The position numbers and the translations under genes are program-made. A stretch of DNA of 64,000 bases from Sphingomonas sp. Leaf10 (lineage in GTDB: Bacteria; Pseudomonadota; Alphaproteobacteria; Sphingomonadales; Sphingomonadaceae), in the NCBI RefSeq assembly GCF_001421245.1, contig NZ_LMKE01000034.1, positions 189,611-253,610 of the forward strand. Reading direction: 5' to 3'. The notes beneath the pieces were generated by a model. The model was not told the origin of the DNA. It did not search any database and was given only the letters and a program-made list of their open reading frames with translations. Below are positions 10,127 to 18,240 of the stretch, one piece after another (position 1 is the first letter of the stretch; the number at the start of each line of letters is the position of its first letter).

Positions 10127-11380
10127 ATGGCAACCGAAGTTCTGGTCCCCACGCTGGGCGAATCGATCACCGAAGCGACGCTGGGCGAATGGTTGAAGAA
10201 GCCGGGTGAGGCGGTCGCCGCCGACGAACCGATCGCCAGCCTCGAAACCGACAAGGTGTCGGTCGAGGTTCCCGCGCCCGTCGCCGGCGTCATGGGCCAG
10301 CACGCCGTGCAGCCCGGCGACACCGTGTCGGTCGGCGCGATGATCGCGACGATAGAATCGGGTGACGGCGCCGCCGCCGCTCCGAAGGCGGAAGCCCCCA
10401 AGCAGGACGCGGCCCCCGCTACCGCCGCCACCGCTGCCCCGGCCGCTGCACAGCAGGCCCCGACCGGCGGCGACAACAATGTCGACGCCGCCGCGCTGTC
10501 GCCGTCGGTGCGTCGCGCGATCCTCGAACACGGCGTCGACCCGGCCAAGGTCAAGGGCACCGGTCGCGACGGTCGCATCACCAAGGAAGACGTCGTCGCC
10601 GCTGCCGGTGACAAGTCGGCCGCCGCCGCGCCGGCCGCTGCCCCCGCCGCAGCCGCGCCGACCGCCAGCGCCGCCCCGGCACGCGCCGAAGAGCGGGTGA
10701 AGATGACGCGTCTGCGCCAGACGATCGCCCGCCGCCTGAAGGAAGCGCAGGACACTGCCGCGCTGCTGACCACCTTCAACGACGTCGACATGACGGCGGT
10801 GATCGAATCGCGCGCCAAGTATAAGGACCTGTTCGAAAAGAAGCATGGCGTCCGCCTCGGTTTCATGGGCTTCTTCGTGAAGGCCGCGACGATGGCGCTG
10901 AAGGACATTCCTTCGGTCAATGCCTCGATCGAGGGCGATGAGATCGTCTATCGCGACTATGCCGACATCTCGGTCGCCGTGTCGGCACCGGGTGGCCTGG
11001 TCGTCCCCGTCATCCGCGATGCCGACAAGCTGTCGGTCGCGGGCGTCGAAAAGACGATCGGCGACTTCGGCAAGCGCGCCAAGGACGGCACGCTGAAGAT
11101 GGACGAGATGAAGGGCGGTACCTTCACCATCTCGAACGGCGGCGTGTTCGGCTCGCTGATGTCGACCCCGATCATCAACCCGCCGCAGTCGGCAGTGCTG
11201 GGCCTGCACCGCATCGAGGAACGCCCGGTCGTCCGCAACGGACAGGTCGTGGTGCGCCCGATGATGTACCTTGCGCTCAGCTACGATCATCGCCTGATCG
11301 ACGGTCGCGAAGCGGTGACCTTCCTCGTCGCATTGAAGAACGCGATCGAGGATCCGACCCGCCTGCTGATCGACCTCTAA
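10127..11380 (+). CDS. sucB: 2-oxoglutarate dehydrogenase E2 (dihydrolipoyl succinyltransferase)
   Basis: The E2 core transfers succinyl from E1 to CoA. The 417 residues hold a lipoyl domain with the lipoylated lysine in 'ETDKVSVEV' (Lys43), an Ala/Pro-rich linker, an E3-binding domain '[21 protein letters not shown]' in two halves (~125-145), a second Ala-rich linker and the catalytic domain ending in '[11 protein letters not shown]' (HxxxDG active site, ~385). Only one lipoyl domain is present, as usual. A short palindrome CCCCCG-ACA-CGGGGG and AGGAAGA precede the ATG. It is co-directional with sucA and lpdA. Confidence 0.97.
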   Translation: MATEVLVPTLGESITEATLGEWLKKPGEAVAADEPIASLETDKVSVEVPAPVAGVMGQHAVQPGDTVSVGAMIATIESGDGAAAAPKAEAPKQDAAPATAATAAPAAAQQAPTGGDNNVDAAALSPSVRRAILEHGVDPAKVKGTGRDGRITKEDVVAAAGDKSAAAAPAAAPAAAAPTASAAPARAEERVKMTRLRQTIARRLKEAQDTAALLTTFNDVDMTAVIESRAKYKDLFEKKHGVRLGFMGFFVKAATMALKDIPSVNASIEGDEIVYRDYADISVAVSAPGGLVVPVIRDADKLSVAGVEKTIGDFGKRAKDGTLKMDEMKGGTFTISNGGVFGSLMSTPIINPPQSAVLGLHRIEERPVVRNGQVVVRPMMYLALSYDHRLIDGREAVTFLVALKNAIEDPTRLLIDL

Positions 11381-11396
11381 GGAACGGCGAGCACCG

Positions 11397-11894
11397 ATGG
11401 GCATGGTGATCTATCTGCGTCGGGCCGGCGATGCCGACATCGACCGGCTGGTCGCCGACCCATCGGTGTTCGAGGATTTCCTGTTCGAGGAAGGCGTCGA
11501 GAATCTCGACTTTCTCGATCTGGGCGAAGCATGGCATGCGGTCCATTACCTGCTGACCGGCTCTGCCGAGGATGTCGGCCATACGCTCGGCATCATCATC
11601 GCCGCGCTGCCCGAACTGGGTGCCGACGAGAATGGCGAGGGCGGGATCGGCCTGATCGCGCCGCCGCTGATGCAGGCGTTCGCCGACGCGCTCGACAAAC
11701 TCGACGACGCGGCGCTTGCCCGCCGCTTCGACCCGCGCGCGATGGCAAAGGCCGATGTCTATCTGGCGGACAGCTTCGGCAGCGCCGATGCACTCGATTA
11801 TGTGATGCAGGGCATTCCCGCCCTGCGCCAATTTGCGGCACAGTGCCGCCGTACCGGCGACGGCGCGATCCGCGTGATCGCCCACAACGACTAG
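11397..11894 (+). CDS. DUF1877 (YfbM-like) protein inside the suc operon
   Basis: The 165-residue cytoplasmic, acidic protein resembles the DUF1877/YfbM family: start 'MGMVIYLRRA', the central 'LDLGEAWHAVHYLLTGSA' (~38-55) with the Trp-His that marks the family, and C-terminal 'LRQFAAQCRRTGDGAIRVI'. Family function is unknown. It is 16 bp after sucB and 15 bp before lpdA, so it is very likely co-transcribed with the 2-oxoglutarate dehydrogenase genes. A link to that complex is inference from position only. A second ATG at 11403 is a possible start. Confidence 0.8.
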   Translation: MGMVIYLRRAGDADIDRLVADPSVFEDFLFEEGVENLDFLDLGEAWHAVHYLLTGSAEDVGHTLGIIIAALPELGADENGEGGIGLIAPPLMQAFADALDKLDDAALARRFDPRAMAKADVYLADSFGSADALDYVMQGIPALRQFAAQCRRTGDGAIRVIAHND

Positions 11895-11909
11895 GACGGG
11901 ATAGAGACT

Positions 11910-13310
11910 ATGGCTGAATATGACTTCGACGTCCTCGTGATCGGTGCCGGCCCCGGCGGCTATGTCGCGGCGATCCGCGCGGCACAGCTCGGGCTCAAGA
12001 CCGCCTGCGCCGAGGGTCGCGAGACGCTGGGCGGCACCTGCCTGAACGTCGGGTGCATCCCGTCCAAGGCGCTGCTGCATGCGTCCGAAATCTATGAAGA
12101 AGCCGCGCACGGTGCGCTCGCCAAGTTCGGCATCGAGCTGGACGGTGCCCGTCTCAACCTCGACCAGATGCACGCCGAAAAGAAGAAGGCGGTCGGCGAA
12201 CTGACCGGCGGCATCGAATATCTGTTCAAGAAGAACAAGGTCGAATGGCTGAAGGGCTATGCGGCGTTCGAGAACGACCATAGCGTAAAGGTCGGCGATC
12301 GCACCGTCACCGCGCGCGACATCGTCATCGCCACCGGTTCGTCGGTCACCCCGCTGCCGGGCGTGACCGTAGACAATGATGCGGCGGTGATCGTCGATTC
12401 GACCGGCGCCCTCGCCCTGCCCAAGGTGCCCGAGCATCTGGTGGTGATCGGCGGCGGCGTGATCGGCCTCGAACTCGGCAGCGTGTGGCGCCGTCTGGGC
12501 GCCAAGGTCACCGTGGTCGAATATGCCGACCAGATCCTGCCCGGCTTCGATGGCGAGGTCCGTAAGGAATCGGCCAAGCTGTTCAAGAAGCAGGGCATGG
12601 ACCTCAAGACCTCGACCAAGGTCACCGGCGCGTCGGTCGATGGCGGCACCGCCACGCTGACGCTCGAACCTGCAGCCGGTGGCGAGGCGACGACGCTGAC
12701 CGCCGATGCGGTGCTGGTGTCGATCGGCCGCCGCGCCAACACCGAACATCTCGAGCTCGACAAGGCCGGCCTGTCGGTCAACCAGCGCGGGCAGGTCGAT
12801 ATCGACGACGAATTCCGCACCAAGGTCGACGGCATCTGGGCGATCGGCGACGTAGTCCACGGGCCGATGCTCGCGCACAAGGCCGAGGACGAGGGCGTTG
12901 CCGTCGCCGAGTTCATCGCCGGCCAGACCGGCATCGTGAACCACGACGTGATCCCGAGCGTGGTCTACACCATGCCCGAAATCGCCGGCGTCGGCCTGAC
13001 CGAAGAAGCCGCCAAGGAAAAGGGCGAGGTCAAGGTCGGCAAATTCCCGTTCGCCGCCAACAGCCGCGCCAAGACCAACCGCGACACCGACGGTTTCGTG
13101 AAGGTCATCGCCGATGCCAAGACCGACCGTGTCGTTGGCGTGTGGATCGTATCGAGCCTCGCCGGCACGATGATCGCACAGGCGGCACAGGCGATGGAAT
13201 TCGGCGCGACCAGCGAGGACATCGCCTACACCTGCCACGCACACCCGACCCATGCCGAGGCGCTCAAGGAAGCGGCGATGGCGGTGCAGGGCAAGCCGAT
13301 CCACATCTGA
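11910..13310 (+). CDS. lpdA: Dihydrolipoamide dehydrogenase (E3)
   Basis: This FAD flavoprotein reoxidises the dihydrolipoyl group of E2 with NAD+. The 466 residues contain the FAD motif 'GAGPGGYVAAI', the redox disulfide 'GGTCLNVGCIPSK' (Cys44, Cys49), the NAD motif 'GGGVIGLELGSVW' (~180), the second FAD motif 'GIWAIGDVVHGPMLAHKAEDE' in two halves (~307) and the dimer-interface catalytic 'HAHPTHAEALKEA' (HxxxxE). Length is standard. Its place at the end of the suc genes indicates service to 2-oxoglutarate dehydrogenase, though other complexes may share it. A clear intrinsic terminator follows. Confidence 0.97.
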   Translation: MAEYDFDVLVIGAGPGGYVAAIRAAQLGLKTACAEGRETLGGTCLNVGCIPSKALLHASEIYEEAAHGALAKFGIELDGARLNLDQMHAEKKKAVGELTGGIEYLFKKNKVEWLKGYAAFENDHSVKVGDRTVTARDIVIATGSSVTPLPGVTVDNDAAVIVDSTGALALPKVPEHLVVIGGGVIGLELGSVWRRLGAKVTVVEYADQILPGFDGEVRKESAKLFKKQGMDLKTSTKVTGASVDGGTATLTLEPAAGGEATTLTADAVLVSIGRRANTEHLELDKAGLSVNQRGQVDIDDEFRTKVDGIWAIGDVVHGPMLAHKAEDEGVAVAEFIAGQTGIVNHDVIPSVVYTMPEIAGVGLTEEAAKEKGEVKVGKFPFAANSRAKTNRDTDGFVKVIADAKTDRVVGVWIVSSLAGTMIAQAAQAMEFGATSEDIAYTCHAHPTHAEALKEAAMAVQGKPIHI

Positions 13311-13335
13311 CCGAGTCCGCGAACGCGACATTGGG

Positions 13336-13367
13336 GGGCGGGGCATGGCGACATGCTCCGCCCTTTT
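13336..13367 (+). terminator. Intrinsic terminator of the suc-lpdA operon
   Basis: A 12-bp stem (GGGCGGGGCATG with CATGCTCCGCCC, one G-U pair) is closed by a GCGA tetraloop and followed at once by TTTT. It starts 25 bp after the lpdA stop. Confidence 0.9.
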
Positions 13368-13452
13368 GCGTCTACGCCTTACCGGTCGTAGTTAGGCAAT
13401 TGTAGAAACTTCCCGCCTAGCCTGCCCGTCACGAATCAGAAGGGTGGCGGGC

Positions 13453-15000
13453 GTGAACGCATTCGGACGGCGGAGCGGCATGAGCGGGGCGGGCGGCGGC
13501 AGGCCATCCTTCGGGGTGGCGCGGCCGATGCAGGGATCGGGGCCGGCGCGGGCCGCCGATCTTGACCTCGCCGCGCAATTCCCGCCGCTGACCCAGTTGC
13601 CGCTGTCGGGCGACGATTTCGCGCCGATGCCCGGCGAACAGGCCGGCAGCCTGCCGCAGGGCGTGGGCGACGCGATGCAGCGGCTGGCCGACCGGCAGGC
13701 GCTGTCGGGCGAGGCGGGCAACAGCCGCGTCGAGGGGTTCGAATCCTCGATCCACCGCATCAAGGAACAGGTGCTGCCGCGCCTGCTCGAACGCGTCGAT
13801 CCCGAAGCCGCCGCGACACTCAGCAAGGACGAACTGGCCGAGGAATTCCGGCCGATCGTGGGCGAGGTGCTCGCCGAATTGAAGCTGACATTGAACCGGC
13901 GCGAGCAGTTCGCGCTGGAAAAGGTACTGGTCGACGAGTTACTGGGTCTCGGCCCGCTCGAGGAACTGCTGGCGGATCCCGCGGTCAGCGACATCATGGT
14001 CAACGGTCCGGAACAGACGTTCGTCGAGCGCAAGGGCAAGCTGGAGCTGGCCAATATCGCGTTTCGCGACGAGGAGCATCTGTTCCAGATCGCGCAGCGC
14101 ATCTGCAACTCGGTCGGGCGCCGCGTCGACCAGACCACGCCGCTGGCCGATGCCCGGCTGAAGGACGGCAGCCGCGTCAACGTGATCGTGCCGCCGCTCA
14201 GCCTGAAGGGCACGGCGATCTCGATCCGCAAATTCTCGGCGAAGCCGATCACCATCGACATGATGGCCGGCTTCGGTTCGATGAGCAAGGAAATGGCCAC
14301 CGTACTGAAGGTCGCCGGCGCCAGCCGCTTCAACGTGGTCATCTCTGGCGGGACGGGTTCGGGCAAGACCACCATGCTCAATGCCCTGTCGAAGATGATC
14401 GACCCGGGCGAGCGCGTGCTGACGATCGAGGATGCCGCCGAACTGCGGCTACAGCAGCCGCACTGGCTGCCGCTCGAAACCCGCCCGCCCAATCTGGAAG
14501 GGCAAGGCGAGGTCACCATCCGCGATCTGGTCAAGAACGCGCTGCGTATGCGCCCGGACCGCATCATCCTCGGCGAAATTCGCGGCAGCGAGTGTTTCGA
14601 CCTGCTCGCGGCGATGAATACCGGCCATGACGGATCGATGGCGACGCTCCACGCCAACTCCCCGCGCGAATGCCTCGCGCGGATGGAGAATATGGTGATG
14701 ATGTCGGACATCAAGGTACCGAAGGAAGCGATCAGCCGCCAGATCGCTGATTCGGTCGACCTGATCGTACAGGTCAAACGCCTGCGCGACGGATCGCGCC
14801 GCGTGACCAACATCACCGAGGTGATCGGCATGGAAGGTCCGGTGATCGTCACCCAGGAACTTTTCAAGTTCGAATATCTGGACGAAAGCGCCGACGGCAA
14901 GATCATCGGCGAATACCGATCGATGGGGATGCGCCCCTATACCCTCGACAAGGCACGGCAATATGGCTTCGATCAGGCGCTGCTGGAGGCGTGCCTGTAG
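13453..15000 (+). CDS. cpaF: CpaF/TadA-type secretion ATPase
   Basis: Hexameric traffic ATPase of the type II/IV secretion superfamily that powers Tad (Flp) pilus assembly. The roughly 515-residue product has a Gly/Pro-rich N-terminus, the helical domain 'HRIKEQVLPRLLERVDPEAA', and the ATPase core with Walker A 'GGTGSGKTT' (~299-307), 'LTIEDAAELRLQQPHW' (Asp box), Walker B 'PDRIILGEIRGSE' and His box 'GHDGSMATLHANSPRE'. The GTG at 13453 is preferred because AAGGG lies 8 nt before it and it gives the family start 'NAFGRRSG'. A GTG at 13444 is the alternative. No other tad/cpa genes are in the window. Confidence 0.92.
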   Translation: MNAFGRRSGMSGAGGGRPSFGVARPMQGSGPARAADLDLAAQFPPLTQLPLSGDDFAPMPGEQAGSLPQGVGDAMQRLADRQALSGEAGNSRVEGFESSIHRIKEQVLPRLLERVDPEAAATLSKDELAEEFRPIVGEVLAELKLTLNRREQFALEKVLVDELLGLGPLEELLADPAVSDIMVNGPEQTFVERKGKLELANIAFRDEEHLFQIAQRICNSVGRRVDQTTPLADARLKDGSRVNVIVPPLSLKGTAISIRKFSAKPITIDMMAGFGSMSKEMATVLKVAGASRFNVVISGGTGSGKTTMLNALSKMIDPGERVLTIEDAAELRLQQPHWLPLETRPPNLEGQGEVTIRDLVKNALRMRPDRIILGEIRGSECFDLLAAMNTGHDGSMATLHANSPRECLARMENMVMMSDIKVPKEAISRQIADSVDLIVQVKRLRDGSRRVTNITEVIGMEGPVIVTQELFKFEYLDESADGKIIGEYRSMGMRPYTLDKARQYGFDQALLEACL

Positions 15001-15023
15001 CGCTTGGGCGATGCCCGCCCTAC

Positions 15024-16202
15024 ATGCGGGCGGTGTTGCTCCGCCTGATCCTCGCGCTGCTGCTCTGCGCGCCCGCCATCGCCCGCGCGCAGGGTACGCT
15101 GTCCGCCGATGCCGAGGCGCGGTGGGTGCCGTTCACGCTGACCGCCGCCAATCATCTGCGCTTTGTGATGACGATCGACGGCGTTCCGGCACAGGCGCTG
15201 CTCGACACCGGCCTCAACCATTCCGCGGTCAGCCGCGACTTCGCCCGCCGGGCGAAGCTGACCATCGATCCGCAGGGCGCGGCGTCGGGCGTGGCGCTGG
15301 GCGGGTCGATCCGCGTCGATTGGGCGGCGACCAAGGCGGTTTCCTTCGGTGCGCTCAGCCGCAGCGGCGGGCGGGTCGCGGTAATCGACCTGCCGAAACT
15401 GCTCGCCAGTGCCTCGGGCGATGCCGATGTGCTGGTCGGCACCGACCTGTTCAGTCCACACGCGCTCGACATCGATTTCGCCAACCGCCGCTTCCGGCTG
15501 TTACCCAGCGGGCGAATGCCGTTCGCCGGCACGCGCGTGCCGATGACCCTGCAATCGGGGAGCGGCCTGTATCTGACGCAGGCGGCGCTGGGCCGTACCC
15601 GCATTCGGCCGTTGCTGGTCGATACCGGCGACGGTGGTGCGCTCAGCATCGCGCGTGGCCAATGGCGGGCGGCGGCGATCAAGGGCGCGCGCGTCACCTC
15701 GACCATCGCCTATGGCGCGGGCGGGGTCGTCGACGCAGGACTGACCGTCACCGACGCCGTATCGCTGGGTGGTCTCAAGACGGGACCGATCGAGCTCCGG
15801 ATCGAGGCGGATGGCGGCTTTTCCAAGCAGGTCCGCGTGGGCGGACGGGTCGGCACCGGGCTGTTGCTGCGCTACCGCGTGCTGCTCGATCCCGGCGCGG
15901 GGCAGATGCTGCTCTCGCCCAATCCCGACGCCCCGCCCGCCCCGCTCAAATCGACCAGCGGGCTGCTGCTCGGCTATGACCGGGCGCGGCTGCGCGTGCT
16001 GCACGTCATGGCCGGCAGCCCGGCGGCGAAGGCGGGATGGAAGGCCGACGAACTGATCTGTCAGGTCGACGGGCAGGCGGTGGCGCTGACCCCCGATGGC
16101 GGCGTCGACGTGCGCTGGGGCACCGATGCGCCGGGGCGTGTCGTGCGGCTTACGCTGTGCGATGGCGCGACCCGGACACTGACGCTGGCGAATTTCTACT
16201 AG
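15024..16202 (+). CDS. Predicted exported aspartyl protease (two DTG sites) with C-terminal PDZ domain
   Basis: The 392-residue product has a signal peptide (LLRLILALLLCAPAIARA, ~5-22). Two retropepsin-like sites follow: 'ALLDTGLNHSAVS' (~62) and 'LLVDTGDGGALSIA' (~200). A PDZ-like domain is at the end: 'LLLGYDRARLRVLHVMAGSP' and 'AAKAGWKADELICQVDGQAV'. Two DTG motifs in one chain suggest an internally paired, pepsin-like active site rather than a homodimer, which is inference. The ATG at 15024 gives a clean signal peptide; an earlier in-frame start at 14991 would overlap cpaF. Spacing to cpaF is 23 bp, so co-transcription is likely. The substrate is unknown. Confidence 0.8.
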   Translation: MRAVLLRLILALLLCAPAIARAQGTLSADAEARWVPFTLTAANHLRFVMTIDGVPAQALLDTGLNHSAVSRDFARRAKLTIDPQGAASGVALGGSIRVDWAATKAVSFGALSRSGGRVAVIDLPKLLASASGDADVLVGTDLFSPHALDIDFANRRFRLLPSGRMPFAGTRVPMTLQSGSGLYLTQAALGRTRIRPLLVDTGDGGALSIARGQWRAAAIKGARVTSTIAYGAGGVVDAGLTVTDAVSLGGLKTGPIELRIEADGGFSKQVRVGGRVGTGLLLRYRVLLDPGAGQMLLSPNPDAPPAPLKSTSGLLLGYDRARLRVLHVMAGSPAAKAGWKADELICQVDGQAVALTPDGGVDVRWGTDAPGRVVRLTLCDGATRTLTLANFY

Positions 16203-16313
16203 GGCCGACCGCCGGCCCGGCGTGGATCGAGGCTGCTGCGTAGGTCGGGTGCTGCACCGGAAACACTTCGTACCCCGCCGGAGCGTGGGGTGAAGAGGAA
16301 GTCGGCGAACGCG

Positions 16314-16505
16314 CTACTTCACCGCCATCGCCACGCCGAACACCATGACCAGCACCGCCATCAGTTGTACCAGCGTCCACGGCATCCAGCCGACCCGGTC
16401 GGGATCGCGGCGCAAGGTACGGCGACGTTCCGCCAGCACCGCTACCGCAAAGAGCATCGCCGCGACGCCCGCAATCGTCCATAACAGCTTGTGTGCGTCG
16501 TCCAC
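16314..16505 (-). CDS. Small membrane protein, two predicted helices
   Basis: This 63-residue protein has two hydrophobic segments (~7-25 and ~43-62) joined by a basic loop 'ERRRTLRRDPDRVG'. That pattern puts the loop in the cytoplasm and both ends outside. I do not recognise the family. It lies on the minus strand between two plus-strand genes, and its start is 27 bp from the divergent exported methyltransferase gene. Coding is supported by the typical small-membrane-protein pattern and lack of a competing frame. Confidence 0.55.
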   Translation of the reverse strand: MDDAHKLLWTIAGVAAMLFAVAVLAERRRTLRRDPDRVGWMPWTLVQLMAVLVMVFGVAMAVK

Positions 16506-16532
16506 CCATTCCTCCCGTTCAGGAAAATTGCC

Positions 16533-17333
16533 ATGCGTCGAACCGCCCTGTTGCTGCCAGCGCTAAGTGTAGCGCTCCTCGCCCTAACCCCCGCGCCCGC
16601 GCAGGCGCCGCGCGGACCGATCGCCGCCGCCGTCGCATCGCCGGTGCGCGATCCGGCGAACACGCCGCGTGACCGCTATCGCCATCCGGCCGAAACGCTG
16701 GCGTTCTTCGGGGTGAAGCCGACCGATACGGTGGTCGAGATCTGGCCGGGCAATGGCTGGTACACCGAAATCCTCGCGCCGATGTTGCGCGACAGGGGCC
16801 GCTATGTCGCCGCCGGGCCGCTGCCGCGTACCGCCGAGATGGTAACGAAGCTGCAGGGTCGCAACGCCACCGCGTTCGGCAAGGTGCAGGCGGTCGCCTT
16901 CCCGACCGATGCCGGACAGACGGGCGTGCCCGATGGCGCCGCCGACAAGGTGCTGACCTTCCGCAACGTCCATAACTGGCGCTTCGGCGGGGCGGATCAG
17001 GCGCAGGCGGCGTTCAACGCGATGTTTCGGATGCTGAAGCCCGGCGGCGTGCTGGGCGTGGTCGAACACCGCCTGCCGGAAGGTCGCTACGCGGCGGCGG
17101 AAGAAAAATCGGGCTATATGAAGGAAAGCTCGGTCATCGCCTTTGCGACCAAGGCCGGGTTCAAGCTGGCGGGCAAGTCGAACGTCAATGCCAACCCGAA
17201 GGATAGCGCCGACTGGCCGCAGGGGGTGTGGACGCTGCCGCCGACCTATCGGCTGAAGGATGTCGACCGCGCCAAATATGCCGCGATCGGCGAAAGCGAC
17301 CGGATGACGCTGCGCTTCGTGAAGCCGAAATGA
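16533..17333 (+). CDS. Exported class I methyltransferase-like protein
   Basis: The 266-residue product starts with a signal peptide (ALLLPALSVALLALTPAPAQA, in parts, ~4-24) and continues into a SAM-methyltransferase-like fold. Motif I is altered: 'DTVVEIWPGNGWYTEILAP' (~68-86) replaces the usual E/DxGxGxG. Also seen are 'LTFRNVHNWRFGG' and 'MLKPGGVLGVVEHRLPEG' (~167-184). Such proteins recur in Proteobacteria. Because SAM is cytoplasmic, the exported location makes enzymatic activity uncertain. Start: ATG at 16533, with AGGAAAA upstream. No neighbour suggests a pathway. Confidence 0.8.
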   Translation: MRRTALLLPALSVALLALTPAPAQAPRGPIAAAVASPVRDPANTPRDRYRHPAETLAFFGVKPTDTVVEIWPGNGWYTEILAPMLRDRGRYVAAGPLPRTAEMVTKLQGRNATAFGKVQAVAFPTDAGQTGVPDGAADKVLTFRNVHNWRFGGADQAQAAFNAMFRMLKPGGVLGVVEHRLPEGRYAAAEEKSGYMKESSVIAFATKAGFKLAGKSNVNANPKDSADWPQGVWTLPPTYRLKDVDRAKYAAIGESDRMTLRFVKPK

Positions 17334-17353
17334 GGGATCGAGTGAAGTATCCT

Positions 17354-17465
17354 CGTTCGTGCTGAGTAGGGATTGAGCCTGTCGAAAGCCCGTATCGAAG
17401 CACCTGCGGCGGGGGTCCTTCGATACGCCGTTTCGACTTCGCTCAACGGCTACTCAGGACGAACG
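17354..17465. repeat. 112-bp nested palindromic repeat, copy 1
   Basis: Outer arms CGTTCGTGCTGAGTAG (17354-17369) and CTACTCAGGACGAACG (17450-17465) pair with one mismatch. Inner arms GTATCGAAG (17392-17400) and CTTCGATAC (17418-17426) pair perfectly. A second copy with the same arms and spacing is at 44492-44603. The rest of the 303-bp gap from 17334 to 17636 holds a further TCTCGACAG/GCTCGAAG-rich segment and the stem-loop at 17597-17627, and no gene. Confidence 0.9.
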
Positions 17466-17596
17466 GATGGGGGGCCTCTGTCCGGGCGGTCGGTTCGTGC
17501 AACTTCAGCATGGGATTGCTCCGGGCATGCGTTCTCGACAGACGCTTCTCGACAGGCTCGAAGCTGCTCGAACCAAACGGGGTGGCCATGGCGGCA

Positions 17597-17627
17597 GGGT
17601 GGGGCAGCAGCGCGCCTTGCCCCACCC
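17597..17627 (-). terminator. Stem-loop downstream of phaR
   Basis: A perfect 10-bp stem (GGGTGGGGCA with TGCCCCACCC) with an 11-nt loop lies 9 bp beyond the phaR stop on the minus strand. It lacks a T-tract, so it is a weak terminator candidate or an mRNA 3' stabiliser. Confidence 0.45.
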
Positions 17628-17636
17628 CCGGCCCGC

Positions 17637-18212
17637 TCAGCCCAGCTTGTCGACCTTGTCCTGCAACCGTGCCAGTTCGGCCCGCAGCGCGGCCATCTCG
17701 TCGGTCTTGGCCGGCGCTTCGGTCGCGGTCGGGGCGGGAGTCGACGCAGCACCGGCCGCGCCTGCGGCACCCGGCTGGAACGCATGGGTCGCCGCCTCGA
17801 ACATCGCGAGGTTGCGCTTGGCGATCTCGGCGAAGGGCGAGTGGGCGAAGGCACCCTCGACCGCGGTCTTGAACTGTTCCTGGTTGCGGCGGAAACTGTC
17901 CATCGACGCCTCCAGATAGCCCGGCACCATCGCCTGCATCGAATCACCGTACAGCGTGATGAGTTGCCGCAGGAAGCTGACCGGCAACAGCGTCTGTCCC
18001 CGGCTTTCCTCTTCCATGATGATCTGCGTCAGCACGTTGTGGGTGATGTCGTCGTCGGTCTTGGCGTCGACGACCTTGAAATCGCGATGTTCGCGCGTCA
18101 TCGCCGCCAGATGCTCGAGCGTGATATAGGACGACGTCTCGGTATTATAGAGCCGACGATTGGCGTATTTCTTGATGATGACGGGGCTGCCGTCGGCCGC
18201 TGCCTTCTTCAT
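17637..18212 (-). CDS. phaR: Polyhydroxyalkanoate synthesis repressor PhaR
   Basis: DNA- and PHA-binding regulator of granule formation. In family members it represses phasin and its own gene, and releases DNA when polymer forms. The 191-residue product has the N-terminal DNA-binding domain 'VIIKKYANRRLYNTETSSYI' (~11-30) and the PHB-accumulation region 'LLPVSFLRQLITLYGDSMQ' (~75-94). An Ala/Pro-rich spacer and a C-terminal coiled coil 'MAALRAELARLQDKVDKLG' follow. The start at 18212 is 28 bp from the divergent PhaC-like gene, so PhaR could control both from this short gap, though no clear operator was seen. Confidence 0.93.
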   Translation of the reverse strand: MKKAAADGSPVIIKKYANRRLYNTETSSYITLEHLAAMTREHRDFKVVDAKTDDDITHNVLTQIIMEEESRGQTLLPVSFLRQLITLYGDSMQAMVPGYLEASMDSFRRNQEQFKTAVEGAFAHSPFAEIAKRNLAMFEAATHAFQPGAAGAAGAASTPAPTATEAPAKTDEMAALRAELARLQDKVDKLG

Positions 18213-18240
18213 GCGAAATCCTTGCGCGAAAGATATCCCT

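Noticed and set aside
17354..17636. A small gene in the gap before phaR, read in several frames with Arg/Ser-rich translations.
   Set aside because: The frames coincide with the nested palindrome and adjacent repeat-like sequence, lack ribosome sites and show no protein features.
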